The position numbers and the translations under genes were made by a program. Source: DASPWV01 sp046727855 (GTDB taxonomy: Bacteria > Acidobacteriota > Vicinamibacteria > Vicinamibacterales > UBA2999). From it: DNA of 47,286 bases. Numbering within the stretch: the first letter of the stretch is position 1; each line of letters starts with the position of its first letter. The stretch spans positions 1-47,286 of the forward strand of contig JBKPDL010000045.1 in assembly GCA_046727855.1 (NCBI GenBank), read 5' to 3'. Below the pieces are notes generated by a model, which was given only the letters and a program-made list of their open reading frames with translations, searched no databases and was not told where the DNA came from. Of the stretch, positions 15,660-23,261 are shown one piece after another.

Positions 15660-16564
15660 GACGCAGGCCTTGTCACATAGCCGCCGCGCGTACGCGCGTT
15701 GAAGGTCCGCCCTTCTCTCGTGCGCACGCTGACACGGAGCTTGCGCGACGCGTGCTCGTCGAGCGAGACCGCTGGCGCGAATCCAATCGTGTACGCGCTG
15801 CGAATGTCGCGCGCGATGTGCTCGAGGGTTTCGGGTAGATCCTCGAACCGATCCGGCTCGAACGCCTCGCCGCCGGTTTCCGCGGCAAGTCTTTTCAGAA
15901 GCTTGGGGTTGCCTTCGTTGTCGATCGGATCCTTCAACATGACGGTGAAGATCGCGGCATCTGCACTACGCATACGCACGAGCGCGTCCTCCAGCGTCGC
16001 GGTGCTTGCGTTGTCGCCGCCGTCGCTGAGCACCACCAATACCTGACGCGCGTGCTTGCCTCGACTCAATCGATCCAGCCCCGACGTCAATGCGTCGTAA
16101 AGCGCGGTTTTCCCACGCGCTGCGACACCGCCCAGCAAAGTCGCCCTGAGCGAAACCATGTTGCTGAGACCAATGACCCGCGGCTGCCAAATCTCGGTGA
16201 CGTGTTCGTTGAACGCGAGCACGAACATCTCGTCCTCCGGATTGCTCAGTTCGGTGAAACCAAGGGCGGCGGCAACCACCATCTCGCGCTTGTTGCTCAT
16301 GCTCGTGCTGTTGTCGATGATCAGGCCGACGGTTGCCGGAATCTCGGCGGCGGAAAAAAACTGCACTTCCTGCGGCTTGCCGTCATCGAGCACGGTAAAC
16401 GCTTCCTGTGGAAGTCCGCTGATAAACGTACCTTTACGATCCTCGACTGTCACATGCAGGACAATGAGCTCCGAACGGGCCGAAAAGATGGGCTTGTCCT
16501 GCCGACCGGCAAGTGGAGAGACGAAGAACGCCGACAAGGCTAGGCAAAACGCAGCGCAACGCAT
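15656..16564 (-). CDS. Exported VWFA-related protein, acidobacterial type
   Basis: This 302-residue protein starts at ATG 16564 with a signal peptide (MRCAAFCLALSAFFVSPLAG). A short beta domain follows (ARSELIVLHVTVEDRKGTFISGLPQEAFTVLDDGKPQEV). Next is a von Willebrand A domain with an intact MIDAS: DNSTS (D84, S86, S88), a threonine in KTALYDAL and an aspartate in LVVLSDGGDN. The arrangement matches the VWFA-related domain family common in Acidobacteriota (TIGR03436). It sits between the LPXTG protein and the sortase on one strand, and its stop overlaps the sortase start. It has no LPXTG signal of its own. The role is likely adhesion or assembly at the envelope, by inference. Confidence 0.88.
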   Translation of the reverse strand: MRCAAFCLALSAFFVSPLAGRQDKPIFSARSELIVLHVTVEDRKGTFISGLPQEAFTVLDDGKPQEVQFFSAAEIPATVGLIIDNSTSMSNKREMVVAAALGFTELSNPEDEMFVLAFNEHVTEIWQPRVIGLSNMVSLRATLLGGVAARGKTALYDALTSGLDRLSRGKHARQVLVVLSDGGDNASTATLEDALVRMRSADAAIFTVMLKDPIDNEGNPKLLKRLAAETGGEAFEPDRFEDLPETLEHIARDIRSAYTIGFAPAVSLDEHASRKLRVSVRTREGRTFNARTRGGYVTRPAS

Positions 16565-16773
16565 CTTGACCAAAAGGCCTGGAAGGTGGGGCCATCTGGT
16601 GAGAGCGACCAGACATCCCCACCGACCAGACCGAGCAGACCTTCGAACCCAGAGCCCACTTGAGTTGCTGGCGCGAACGGCACAGGAAACGCTCGAGTAA
16701 TACTGCGTTCGGCCACTACCCTCCTCTTGCCCGATGCCACGCTTGTCCACTCATGTGAATTGAGGGGTCAAGA

Positions 16774-17604
16774 TTACGGGTTTGTGCGGCGGGCCACCCT
16801 GAGGGCGGCGGCAGCCAGCAGCGATCCGAGACCGAGCAGCGCGAGCAACGGAACGTAGCTTCCGGTGTGTGGCAATTCGGTGCGCGTTGTCCGAACGCTT
16901 TCCGTGCTCGTTGCCGGCGCGGCGGTTGCGGTCTTAACCGGCCGCTGCGTGACGGCGGTGCGCTGCGGAACCGTCGTGGGCGCCGATTTCGGGGGCGGCG
17001 GCGTGGTCACGGCCGCCTGCGTCTTCGTCCCTGTCCGGCCGGCAACGCGCGTGCCGCTGACTTCTCGCGCCTGCGCCCCCGCGCTCACCCGCGCGGTTTC
17101 GCCGGCTTCGCTGACGCGCGCGAGTTCCGCTTCGCGCATCGTTTCGGTGGTGTTCGCATGGCTGGCGACTGTCAACACCGAAGAGTTGGCGCCATGTGCG
17201 AGCCGCATCGCCTGCGCTTTCGGATAAATGAACTCATGACCTGTTGTGCGGCCTGGGAACCACCACGTACGGATTGCAGGCGGCTGGCTGGCCGCCACCT
17301 CCATGAACCGCACTTCAGGTTCACCGGAGGGTTCCATACGCTGCGCCGGGATTGCGAGCACCGTCGCAAAGATTTCCTTTTCATCCTTATCGAACACCTG
17401 AACAGTGTGACGGCTGCTCGGGCTATCGACGAGCCTGAACAGATAGCCACCGGCGGGCAGCGTCTTGCCTGGGAGTTCGAACGGAGCGCTGAACGTGAAA
17501 TAGGTTCGTTGATCCCAGTTACTGTCCTGGGCGGCAGCCGTTCCGGGCGCGAGCGCGGAAAGGACGGCAACCGCGCAGAAGATGAAGAATGACTTGCGCA
17601 GCAT
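16774..17604 (-). CDS. LPXTG-anchored surface or envelope protein
   Basis: This 276-residue protein starts at ATG 17604, with AGGAGG nine bases upstream. It has a signal peptide (MLRKSFFIFCAVAVLSALAPGTAAA), then a beta-rich domain of an acidobacterial family without a known role (NWDQRTYFTFSAPFELPGKTLPAGGYLF). A long Ala/Thr/Pro-rich stalk covers about residues 150-240. The end is a textbook sorting signal: LPHTG (244-248), a hydrophobic helix (SYVPLLALLGLGSLLAAAAL) and a basic tail (RVARRTNP). The sortase and the VWA gene lie downstream on the same strand, so this is the likely sortase substrate. What it is attached to in a diderm is unknown; peptidoglycan is the obvious candidate. Confidence 0.85.
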   Translation of the reverse strand: MLRKSFFIFCAVAVLSALAPGTAAAQDSNWDQRTYFTFSAPFELPGKTLPAGGYLFRLVDSPSSRHTVQVFDKDEKEIFATVLAIPAQRMEPSGEPEVRFMEVAASQPPAIRTWWFPGRTTGHEFIYPKAQAMRLAHGANSSVLTVASHANTTETMREAELARVSEAGETARVSAGAQAREVSGTRVAGRTGTKTQAAVTTPPPPKSAPTTVPQRTAVTQRPVKTATAAPATSTESVRTTRTELPHTGSYVPLLALLGLGSLLAAAALRVARRTNP

Positions 17605-17950
17605 GTGAAGCGTCCTCCTACTGCGGGCGCGAACGGCGCTCCGCAGACTCAACCGCTGGAGAGAGTCAGCAAGGTTTCGGCCAGCGGAGACACGCTCGCG
17701 CGTGGCAGGCCACGACCGAATCGATGCGTTGCGCTACCGGAATCTGTGCACGCTCTGCCGCTGATCAGAACACGGCCGTGACGGAACCTCATCAGCTGAT
17801 TACCGCGATGTGATTGCCGCTGTGTAGCTCATGATGAGCTTCTGCTCGTCGATCACTCGGCGGGCGGTACACAAAAAACCTCGCGAGGCGCACATACGGC
17901 ACCGCGCGAGGCTTCCGGGTAGGAACGAAGCACGAGGAACGAGAACGCCG
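17605..17950. other. Intergenic region upstream of the LPXTG gene
   Basis: These 346 bp hold the ribosome site of the LPXTG gene (AGGAGG, 17614-17619 on the minus strand) and the terminator of the upstream transpeptidase gene (17873-17911). I see no convincing gene. Repeated gaac/gaag words near 17925-17950 resemble the degenerate repeats at 1284-1300 and 26868-26895. Confidence 0.5.
17873..17911 (-). terminator. Rho-independent terminator of the L,D-transpeptidase gene
   Basis: Read on the minus strand, CCTCGCG (17911-17905) pairs with CGCGAGG (17885-17879), followed by a run of six T (17878-17873). It begins about 40 bp after the stop codon at 17951. It separates this gene from the LPXTG-VWA-sortase operon. 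Confidence 0.75.
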
Positions 17951-18754
17951 CTAGTTCTCAGTCGCCACGGCTCCGTCGCAGCCACTGAGATACTTCGATG
18001 ACTTCAGCCAGTTCTTATCCGGGTAGTACGAGAACACGAGGCTGCCGCCCTTCACCATATCGATCACCTCGCGCGCGATGCCTTCACGCAGCGCGGGGCA
18101 TCCCCAGCTGCGTCCGAGCCGACCCCGCGTCCTGATAAGCGATGTGTTCACGTACGGCGCGCCGTGCATCACGATGGCTCGCTCACGCGCGCGATCGTTG
18201 AAGCCATCGTCGAGTCCGTTCAAACGCAGGGAGTAACCGTTACGGCCCACATAGGTGTCTTCGGTGACGAAGAGACCGATGCTCGTGCGATGCGTGTCTG
18301 GAGCGTTGGAAAAAAGTGTCGCGAAGTTTTCGCCACTGCCCTGGCCGTGCGCAACGAGTTCCTTGTAAATGAGCTTGCGCGCGCGCAGGTCGTACACCCA
18401 CAGCCGATCGGCCGTCGAGGGACGCGAGTAATCGATGACAGTGAGCGTCGCGGGGTCGGTGACGTCGCCGCTCTTGATCGCGCAGCGCGTGGCGCCGAGA
18501 GCCAGCTCGAAGACGTCGCGATCGACACCGCCGAGCGCTATTTTCTCCCAGGCCGACACGCTCAACGTCCCGGTTGTGTTCGTGTCCGAACTGGCCCGCG
18601 CTACCCCAACCGCTCGCGCCGTCGCGGTGTTTTCGCCAATAACTGAGAGCTCGGCCGGACTCGCACTCCCCGCCTGTGTCCGTGAGACCGCAAAACTCGG
18701 CAGGACCATCAGGACGAGCGCCACCAACCCGACCCTAGAGGATGGGACACACAT
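17951..18754 (-). CDS. Exported murein L,D-transpeptidase-like protein (YkuD_2 type)
   Basis: This is a 267-residue protein. ATG 18754 is chosen because AAAGAGG lies just upstream and a signal peptide follows (VGLVALVLMVLPSFAVS); in-frame ATGs further up are upstream of the -10 box. The C-terminal half has the YkuD_2 (PF13645) pattern: YDLRARKLIYKELVAHGQG, IGLFVTEDTYVGRNGYSLRLNGLD, IVMHGAPY and the catalytic cysteine in RSWGCPALRE (about residue 218). Such enzymes cross-link or modify peptidoglycan from the periplasmic side. It neighbours a second transpeptidase and the sortase operon, so the whole block looks devoted to the cell wall. Confidence 0.87.
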   Translation of the reverse strand: MCVPSSRVGLVALVLMVLPSFAVSRTQAGSASPAELSVIGENTATARAVGVARASSDTNTTGTLSVSAWEKIALGGVDRDVFELALGATRCAIKSGDVTDPATLTVIDYSRPSTADRLWVYDLRARKLIYKELVAHGQGSGENFATLFSNAPDTHRTSIGLFVTEDTYVGRNGYSLRLNGLDDGFNDRARERAIVMHGAPYVNTSLIRTRGRLGRSWGCPALREGIAREVIDMVKGGSLVFSYYPDKNWLKSSKYLSGCDGAVATEN

Positions 18755-18776
18755 AGCCTCTTTGGAAATCCTGTGC

Positions 18777-18782
18777 ATTCTA
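18777..18782 (-). promoter_or_regulatory. -10 element TAGAAT of the L,D-transpeptidase gene
   Basis: On the minus strand the sequence reads catatagaat, with TAGAAT at 18782-18777. Transcription would start near 18770, leaving a leader of about 16 bases that carries the AAAGAGG ribosome site. Confidence 0.45.
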
Positions 18783-18890
18783 TATGTTGTAAGGGAGCGG
18801 ACGGCGACGTCCGCGTTCCTTATAGTAGCAAGGGTGGCGGGTCCGAACAAACTGAGGCGTCAGGCCGATGGGCTAGGGCGCGTCGGCCCT

Positions 18891-19044
18891 GCTAGCGACC
18901 TCCGTCCCCGCTAGCGACCTCCGTCCCGGTTAGCGACCTCCCTCCCGGGCAAACCTCCGTCCCGGCCGCGCGCCTCGGCTTGTGAGGGACACTGAGGATA
19001 CTCGCTGGGACGGAGGTTGTTATCAGGGACGGAGGTCGCTAAGC
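18891..19044. repeat. Array of 19-bp units in direct and inverted orientation
   Basis: The unit gctagcgacctccgtcccc occurs head to tail at 18891-18909, 18910-18928 and 18929-18947 (the third as gttagcgacctccctcccg). A partial direct copy is at 18951-18965. Two inverted copies are at 19007-19018 (gggacggaggtt) and 19026-19044 (gggacggaggtcgctaagc). Direct and inverted arms can pair into a large hairpin. The last copy ends five bases from the stop of the downstream transpeptidase gene. It looks like a REP/BIME-type element rather than CRISPR, because units abut without spacers. Confidence 0.85.
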
Positions 19045-19048
19045 GCAC

Positions 19049-20647
19049 TCACTCATTCGCCTGCTTCGCGTCGTAACCGTAGATATCGGGCTGGAAGTGC
19101 AGACCGCCGTTCTCGTCGACCCACGACGTGAAGTAGGTGATGTGAACCGGAATCGGTTCCTTCAGCCTGACGTGCTGCTCCTCACTAGAATGCATGGCTC
19201 GAACAATGCGCGAGTCGTCCCATTCCGGATAGTCGCGCAGCACATAGTTGGCCAGCGCCTCGGGCTCTTCGACCCGGATGCATCCGTGACTGAATGCTCG
19301 TCCCACTCGGCCAAACAGTGAGTCTGCCGGCGTGTCGTGCAGGTAGACATCAAAATCGTTCGGGAACAGGAACTTCACGTGGCCCAGCGCGTTGTTCGCG
19401 CCTGGCCGCTGGCGAAAGGTGAACTCGCGAAGCGCGCCTGGATCGCTCCAATCGATGCTCGCCGGATCGACGCGCCGCGAGCCGCGAAACACTTCGATGT
19501 TGTTGCGAGCGAGATACGCGGGATCGCGCGCCACTGCAGGCGCCGTCTCGCCCTGCTTGATCGAATCCGGAATGTTCCAGTACGGGCTGAAGACCACGGT
19601 TTCCATTTCGTCGCTGAAGATCGGCGTCTCGTTACCGCGTTTGCCAACCACGACGCGAATGTCCATCATTGGCTTGCCGTGCTCGCGCGCAATGAGATGA
19701 AACGAGGGAATATTCACCAGCAGATGCCGCTCGCCAAGATCGTCGGGCATCCATCGCCACCGTTCGAGGTTCAACGCAACCTGTCGCCGCCGTTCATCGA
19801 TCGGGACGTTCAAGGCCGCGCGCGTATGGGCATCGACGATTCCCGTCGCCTTGATGCCGTGCAGTTCCTGAAACGCTTTGACCCCAGCCGCGACCGAGTC
19901 ATCGAACATCGAAGATTGATCCGCGGCCAAGAGCTGTCCGCTGGCGACAAGACGCTGCCGTAGCGCACCGGCTGCAGGACTCGATTGGCCTTGCTTGAGG
20001 ACGCCGGGGGGAATCACCGTCCAGCCGCCCTTTTCCTTTTGCCCGAGAAGATCCAGGTACGCTTTTTCGAGCGCCGCATACTCCGGATGCGGCGGACGAA
20101 TCGTGTCCAGCCATTTTTTGACGTCTTCATCGACCGCTCGAACGAGCGTACCGACGAAGTCCGGTGCTTTGCGTCGCGCCTTCCAGCGGCCGTCCAGCGC
20201 CGTCGGTCGCGTGCGACCGAGGGCGACATCGTGACCTAGCGCAAGAAGGCCCGCCGTCGTGTGAACCTCGAACTCCGCCAATTGCTGGGGACGATCGGGC
20301 GACTTCTTGTCCGACTTCATCAAGGCGTCGTGGAGCTGCACGATAGCCGACTCGCCGTACTCCTCCGGATCGAATCCGTGTGCGCGCGCGGTTCGCAGCA
20401 CCGCCAGCGCCGACGCTGCATCCTCCACGGTATATTCATCACCCACCCACGCCCGCTTTCCTTGCCGCTGTTGGTAGAAGGCGCGGACGTCCTTCCACAC
20501 GGCAGCCGAGACGCCTGCCGGCGGCTTAGCCGCAAGCGCCGATTGCAGGGCCGTGCGCACCGGCGACGGTCCGTCGCTTTTGCTGCAGCTGCACGCGAGA
20601 AGCGCTGCGATAGCCAGCGGGAGGAGGAGAAGGTGCAAACGCCGCAT
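19049..20647 (-). CDS. L,D-transpeptidase with peptidoglycan-binding domain (YcbB-like lipoprotein)
   Basis: This is a 532-residue protein. ATG 20647 gives a lipoprotein signal (MRRLHLLLLPLAIAALLACSCSKS). An N-terminal helical region follows, then a peptidoglycan-binding repeat (VAAGVKAFQELHGIKATGIVDAHTRAAL, about residues 260-290). The YkuD catalytic domain has VNIPSFHLIAREHGKPMMDIRVVVGK and the active-site motif FSHGCIRVEEPEAL (about residues 450-463), with a C-terminal VHITYFTSWVDENG typical of YcbB/LdtD. It forms 3-3 cross-links in peptidoglycan. The domain order and length fit the family. Transcription runs towards the second transpeptidase through the 19-bp repeat array. Confidence 0.9.
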   Translation of the reverse strand: MRRLHLLLLPLAIAALLACSCSKSDGPSPVRTALQSALAAKPPAGVSAAVWKDVRAFYQQRQGKRAWVGDEYTVEDAASALAVLRTARAHGFDPEEYGESAIVQLHDALMKSDKKSPDRPQQLAEFEVHTTAGLLALGHDVALGRTRPTALDGRWKARRKAPDFVGTLVRAVDEDVKKWLDTIRPPHPEYAALEKAYLDLLGQKEKGGWTVIPPGVLKQGQSSPAAGALRQRLVASGQLLAADQSSMFDDSVAAGVKAFQELHGIKATGIVDAHTRAALNVPIDERRRQVALNLERWRWMPDDLGERHLLVNIPSFHLIAREHGKPMMDIRVVVGKRGNETPIFSDEMETVVFSPYWNIPDSIKQGETAPAVARDPAYLARNNIEVFRGSRRVDPASIDWSDPGALREFTFRQRPGANNALGHVKFLFPNDFDVYLHDTPADSLFGRVGRAFSHGCIRVEEPEALANYVLRDYPEWDDSRIVRAMHSSEEQHVRLKEPIPVHITYFTSWVDENGGLHFQPDIYGYDAKQANE

Positions 20648-20852
20648 ACCGATTGACCAAGGCAAAGGATGTGCCGCTGAATTTTCGGCGGGTTTTTTCC
20701 TGTCATCCGTACACGACGCCTTGGAGACGATTCGGCGACGCTCACAGAGTAAACGCGGGCATCACAAATGGAACAGCCTTGCCTGATGGCGGTCGAGCTT
20801 TGGCGCTCGAATTGCTTCACAGGTGGCCGACCTGCCTGCGATCGGGAGCCTT

Positions 20853-21503
20853 GTGATTCACACGCTAATCTGTTTGCTTTGGCTCGCGTCGGCGCCAACC
20901 GCGGTACAGCCGGTTCCGTTTGGCTGGTACGAACGCGACAGCGCCGCGCGGATTGAGGTCAAGCCGAATCAGACCGAGGTGTACGTCGACGGGTATCTCG
21001 TGGGAACCGCCGACGACTTCGACGGCTTCACGCAGCGACTGCGGCTCCCATCAGGTGAACACCAGATCGAGTTCTATCTCGAAGGGCATCGCAGCATTCG
21101 CGAGAAGGTTGTGTTTCAACCGGGTGAGACGTACCGCTTTCGCCACACTATGGAACCGCTCGCCACGGGTGAGGCCGCGCCAACGCGTCCGCGACCGGAT
21201 CCAAACGCACCTGCTCCGGCGCCACCCGCCCGGCGACACGACGCGTTCGGCGCGCAGATGCCACCCCGGGGTCCAGGGGACGAGGCGGGATCGCTTTCAA
21301 TCCGCGTTCAACCGTCAGACGCGGTCGTGTTGATCGACGGAGAGCGATGGGACAACTCCGACCCGCTCGCGCGTCTCGTCGTTCACGTCACCGAAGGAAC
21401 TCACCGTGTGGAGGTTCGTAAGGAAGGCTACAAGCCGTTCGTCACCACGGTCAATGTGCGTCGCGGCGAAGTAAATGTGCTCAATGTCAGTCTGTCGCAG
21501 TAG
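20853..21503 (+). CDS. Exported PEGA-domain protein
   Basis: This is a 216-residue protein. GTG 20853 is preferred because GGGAG lies four bases upstream and a signal peptide follows at once (HTLICLLWLASAPTAV); GTG 20823 is the longer alternative. Two PEGA-type beta repeats are visible: ARIEVKPNQTEVYVDGYLVGTADDF (about 30-95) and GSLSIRVQPSDAVVLIDGERW with RVEVRKEGYKPF (about 145-216). They are joined by a Pro/Ala/Arg-rich linker. PEGA domains occur in surface and cell-envelope proteins and probably bind carbohydrate or protein partners. The gene is divergent from the transpeptidase gene and convergent with the Vgb-like gene. Confidence 0.85.
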   Translation: MIHTLICLLWLASAPTAVQPVPFGWYERDSAARIEVKPNQTEVYVDGYLVGTADDFDGFTQRLRLPSGEHQIEFYLEGHRSIREKVVFQPGETYRFRHTMEPLATGEAAPTRPRPDPNAPAPAPPARRHDAFGAQMPPRGPGDEAGSLSIRVQPSDAVVLIDGERWDNSDPLARLVVHVTEGTHRVEVRKEGYKPFVTTVNVRRGEVNVLNVSLSQ

Positions 21504-21542
21504 GTGAATCGTGAAGTTGGAGATTTGGAGAGCTGGAGATTT

Positions 21543-21582
21543 GGAGAAGATCTGGAGATTTGCAGATCTCCAGATCTTCTCC
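21543..21582. terminator. Bidirectional hairpin between convergent genes
   Basis: A perfect 17-bp stem (ggagaagatctggagat, 21543-21559, inverted at 21566-21582) closes a six-base loop. It is 39 bp after the PEGA stop and 20 bp after the stop of the Vgb-like gene on the other strand. Just upstream the word ggagatttggaga is repeated in tandem (21517-21549), suggesting slippage-type growth of the site. Confidence 0.7.
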
Positions 21583-21602
21583 CAAACTTTCTGATCTCCA
21601 AG

Positions 21603-22640
21603 TCACGAGATGCCAGCGCGCTTGATCTGCACGCGCGTAATTTTGCCGACGCCGCTATCGGCGAGCCACAACTCGTCTTGCGGCGATGCCACCATGTGGC
21701 GCACCGTCCCGCCGCCGCCCGGAATCGCCCACGTCAGCATCTTCTTCGTTTCAGGATTGAAGCGCACAAGCATGTTTTTGTCTTCGACTCCCGTCTCGAC
21801 GTACCACACAGCGCCCTCCGAAGTGATCGCGATTCCGTACGGGCGGCTTGCTCCACCGCCGGGTGAGGCGAATTCCTCAACCTGACCGGTCTTCGGATCG
21901 AGACGTCCGAGGAAGCCGCGGGCGTAGTCGGTGTAATACACCGTGTCGTCGCGCGCGATCCCGATCCGGCGTGGCCGCGCCTTGGGATCAGGCAAGGGAT
22001 ACTCGGTGATCTTCATCGTCTTTGGATCGATGCTGCCGATCTTGTTGGTGCCGAACAGATCGAAGAACGGGACGCCCTTCGAGTTGATCTTGATGCCGTA
22101 GGGGCGCGAGTTGGGTGTCGGCGCTTCGGCAAGCGTGACAGCGCCGCTCTTGGGATCGATCTTGCCCACGAAGTTGCCGCCCTGCACGGTAAACCACAAC
22201 GTGCCGTTCTGATCGAAGATCGGCGTGTGCGGATCGCGCGCTTTCGGATCGGGCATCTTGTACTCAGTCACCTTGCCCGTTTTCGGATCGAGCTTGCCGA
22301 CATGAGCGGCAGCATTCCCCGTGTACCAGATGTTGCCCTCTTTGTCAGCGACGAGTCCGTGCGGTCCTGAGTTGGGCGCGGGGAGCGGAAATTCCTTGAA
22401 CGTGCCGCTCTTCGGATCGAGACGACCGAGCGTGTTTGCGCGCTGTGCCGTGTACCACACCGAGCCGTCCGGCGCGTACTCGGGGTCGTGCGGAAACGGC
22501 GGCGTGCTCGGCGTCATCCAGTCCGCGAACGCCACGTCGACGTTGTCGGAAATTGGCGGGGGGGTCGCGGAGTGCAGCGCGACCGTTGCCGCGCAGATCA
22601 TAAGCGCTCCATATGCTCCGCGCAGGATCGAAATGAACAT
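21603..22640 (-). CDS. Exported Vgb/streptogramin-lyase-like beta-propeller
   Basis: This 345-residue protein starts with a signal peptide (ILRGAYGALMICAATVALHS). Repeated blades follow with the signature pairs GxxWYT...GRLDPKSG: SVWYTAQRANTLGRLDPKSG, NIWYTGNAAAHVGKLDPKTG, TLWFTVQGGNFVGKIDPKSG, TVYYTDYARGFLGRLDPKTG and AVWYVETG. This is the virginiamycin B lyase-like propeller fold. I do not call it a resistance gene: exported versions of unknown function are common. Start ATG 22640 has AAGGAG eight bases upstream, inside the 15-bp gap to the divergent gene, so its promoter must lie within that gene's coding sequence. Confidence 0.88.
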   Translation of the reverse strand: MFISILRGAYGALMICAATVALHSATPPPISDNVDVAFADWMTPSTPPFPHDPEYAPDGSVWYTAQRANTLGRLDPKSGTFKEFPLPAPNSGPHGLVADKEGNIWYTGNAAAHVGKLDPKTGKVTEYKMPDPKARDPHTPIFDQNGTLWFTVQGGNFVGKIDPKSGAVTLAEAPTPNSRPYGIKINSKGVPFFDLFGTNKIGSIDPKTMKITEYPLPDPKARPRRIGIARDDTVYYTDYARGFLGRLDPKTGQVEEFASPGGGASRPYGIAITSEGAVWYVETGVEDKNMLVRFNPETKKMLTWAIPGGGGTVRHMVASPQDELWLADSGVGKITRVQIKRAGIS

Positions 22641-22655
22641 GCCTATACTCCTTCA
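22641..22655. promoter_or_regulatory. 15-bp divergent start region: -10 one way, ribosome site the other
   Basis: TATACT (22644-22649) lies exactly six bases before GTG 22656 on the plus strand. The overlapping cctatactcctt carries, on the minus strand, AAGGAG (22653-22648) as the Shine-Dalgarno sequence for ATG 22640. Promoter and translation signals of two genes therefore share the same bases. Confidence 0.55.
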
Positions 22656-23261
22656 GTGCGACCTTTCATCGCTATTATCCTCGGGCTGGCAGCGGCACCG
22701 CTCGCCCTCGTCGCCTACAAGGATGGGCCGGTGCCGGGCAGAACCGGCGGTTTCAGCGGGTCGACATGCCACGCCTGTCACCAGGACAACCCGTTGAACG
22801 CCCCGGGCGGCGAGCTGACGATTACCGGAGTTCCCGACCGCTATACGCCAGGCGAAACCTACCCGATTACCGTTCGGCTGAAGAAACCGGAACTGGTCCG
22901 TGGGGGTTTCTCGATTGCGGCGCGGTTTGTGTCTGGCGAAAATGCCCGCCAGCAAGCCGGCGAGTGGCAAGCCGATGATCGCGTCGTGTTTGCTGCCGAC
23001 GCGCAAACCGGTGTCCGCTATGCGCAGCACTCGCCGGCGGGCTCGCGCTCACCGGCGCCAGGATCGATCTCGTGGGAGCTGCAATGGAAAGCGCCGCTCG
23101 ACGCCGGGCCGATTCAGTTCAACGTTGCCGCCAACGCCGCAAACGATGACGCGTCGCCGCTCGGCGATTTCATCTACGTGAAAGAGCTTACGGTGCCATC
23201 GCAATCGGCTCTGCGACTTCGGGCGGCTCTTGGCGCCGCCCTCGTCCGCCCGGCGCCATGA
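22656..23261 (+). CDS. Exported choice-of-anchor-V / Reelin-like protein with a CXXCH haem motif
   Basis: This is a 201-residue protein. GTG 22656 starts a signal peptide (RPFIAIILGLAAAPLALVAY) and sits six bases after TATACT, which supports a leaderless message; the frame is open upstream but meaningless there. A single haem-binding motif CHACH follows in GGFSGSTCHACHQDNPLNAPGG, then a beta-sandwich of the Reeler/choice-of-anchor-V type (LTITGVPDRYTPGETYPITVRLKKPEL and RGGFSIAARF). It is likely a periplasmic or surface c-type cytochrome-like protein. Its last 74 bp overlap the end of the UspA pseudogene on the other strand, so the C-terminal tail may be unusual. Confidence 0.8.
   Translation: MRPFIAIILGLAAAPLALVAYKDGPVPGRTGGFSGSTCHACHQDNPLNAPGGELTITGVPDRYTPGETYPITVRLKKPELVRGGFSIAARFVSGENARQQAGEWQADDRVVFAADAQTGVRYAQHSPAGSRSPAPGSISWELQWKAPLDAGPIQFNVAANAANDDASPLGDFIYVKELTVPSQSALRLRAALGAALVRPAP

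Noticed and set aside
18891..19044. CRISPR array from the 19-bp repeats
   Set aside because: The units abut with no spacers, occur in both orientations and have no cas genes nearby.
21603..22640. Virginiamycin (streptogramin) resistance gene
   Set aside because: The protein is exported and shares only the propeller fold; such Vgb-like proteins of unknown role are common, and no catalytic assignment can be made.
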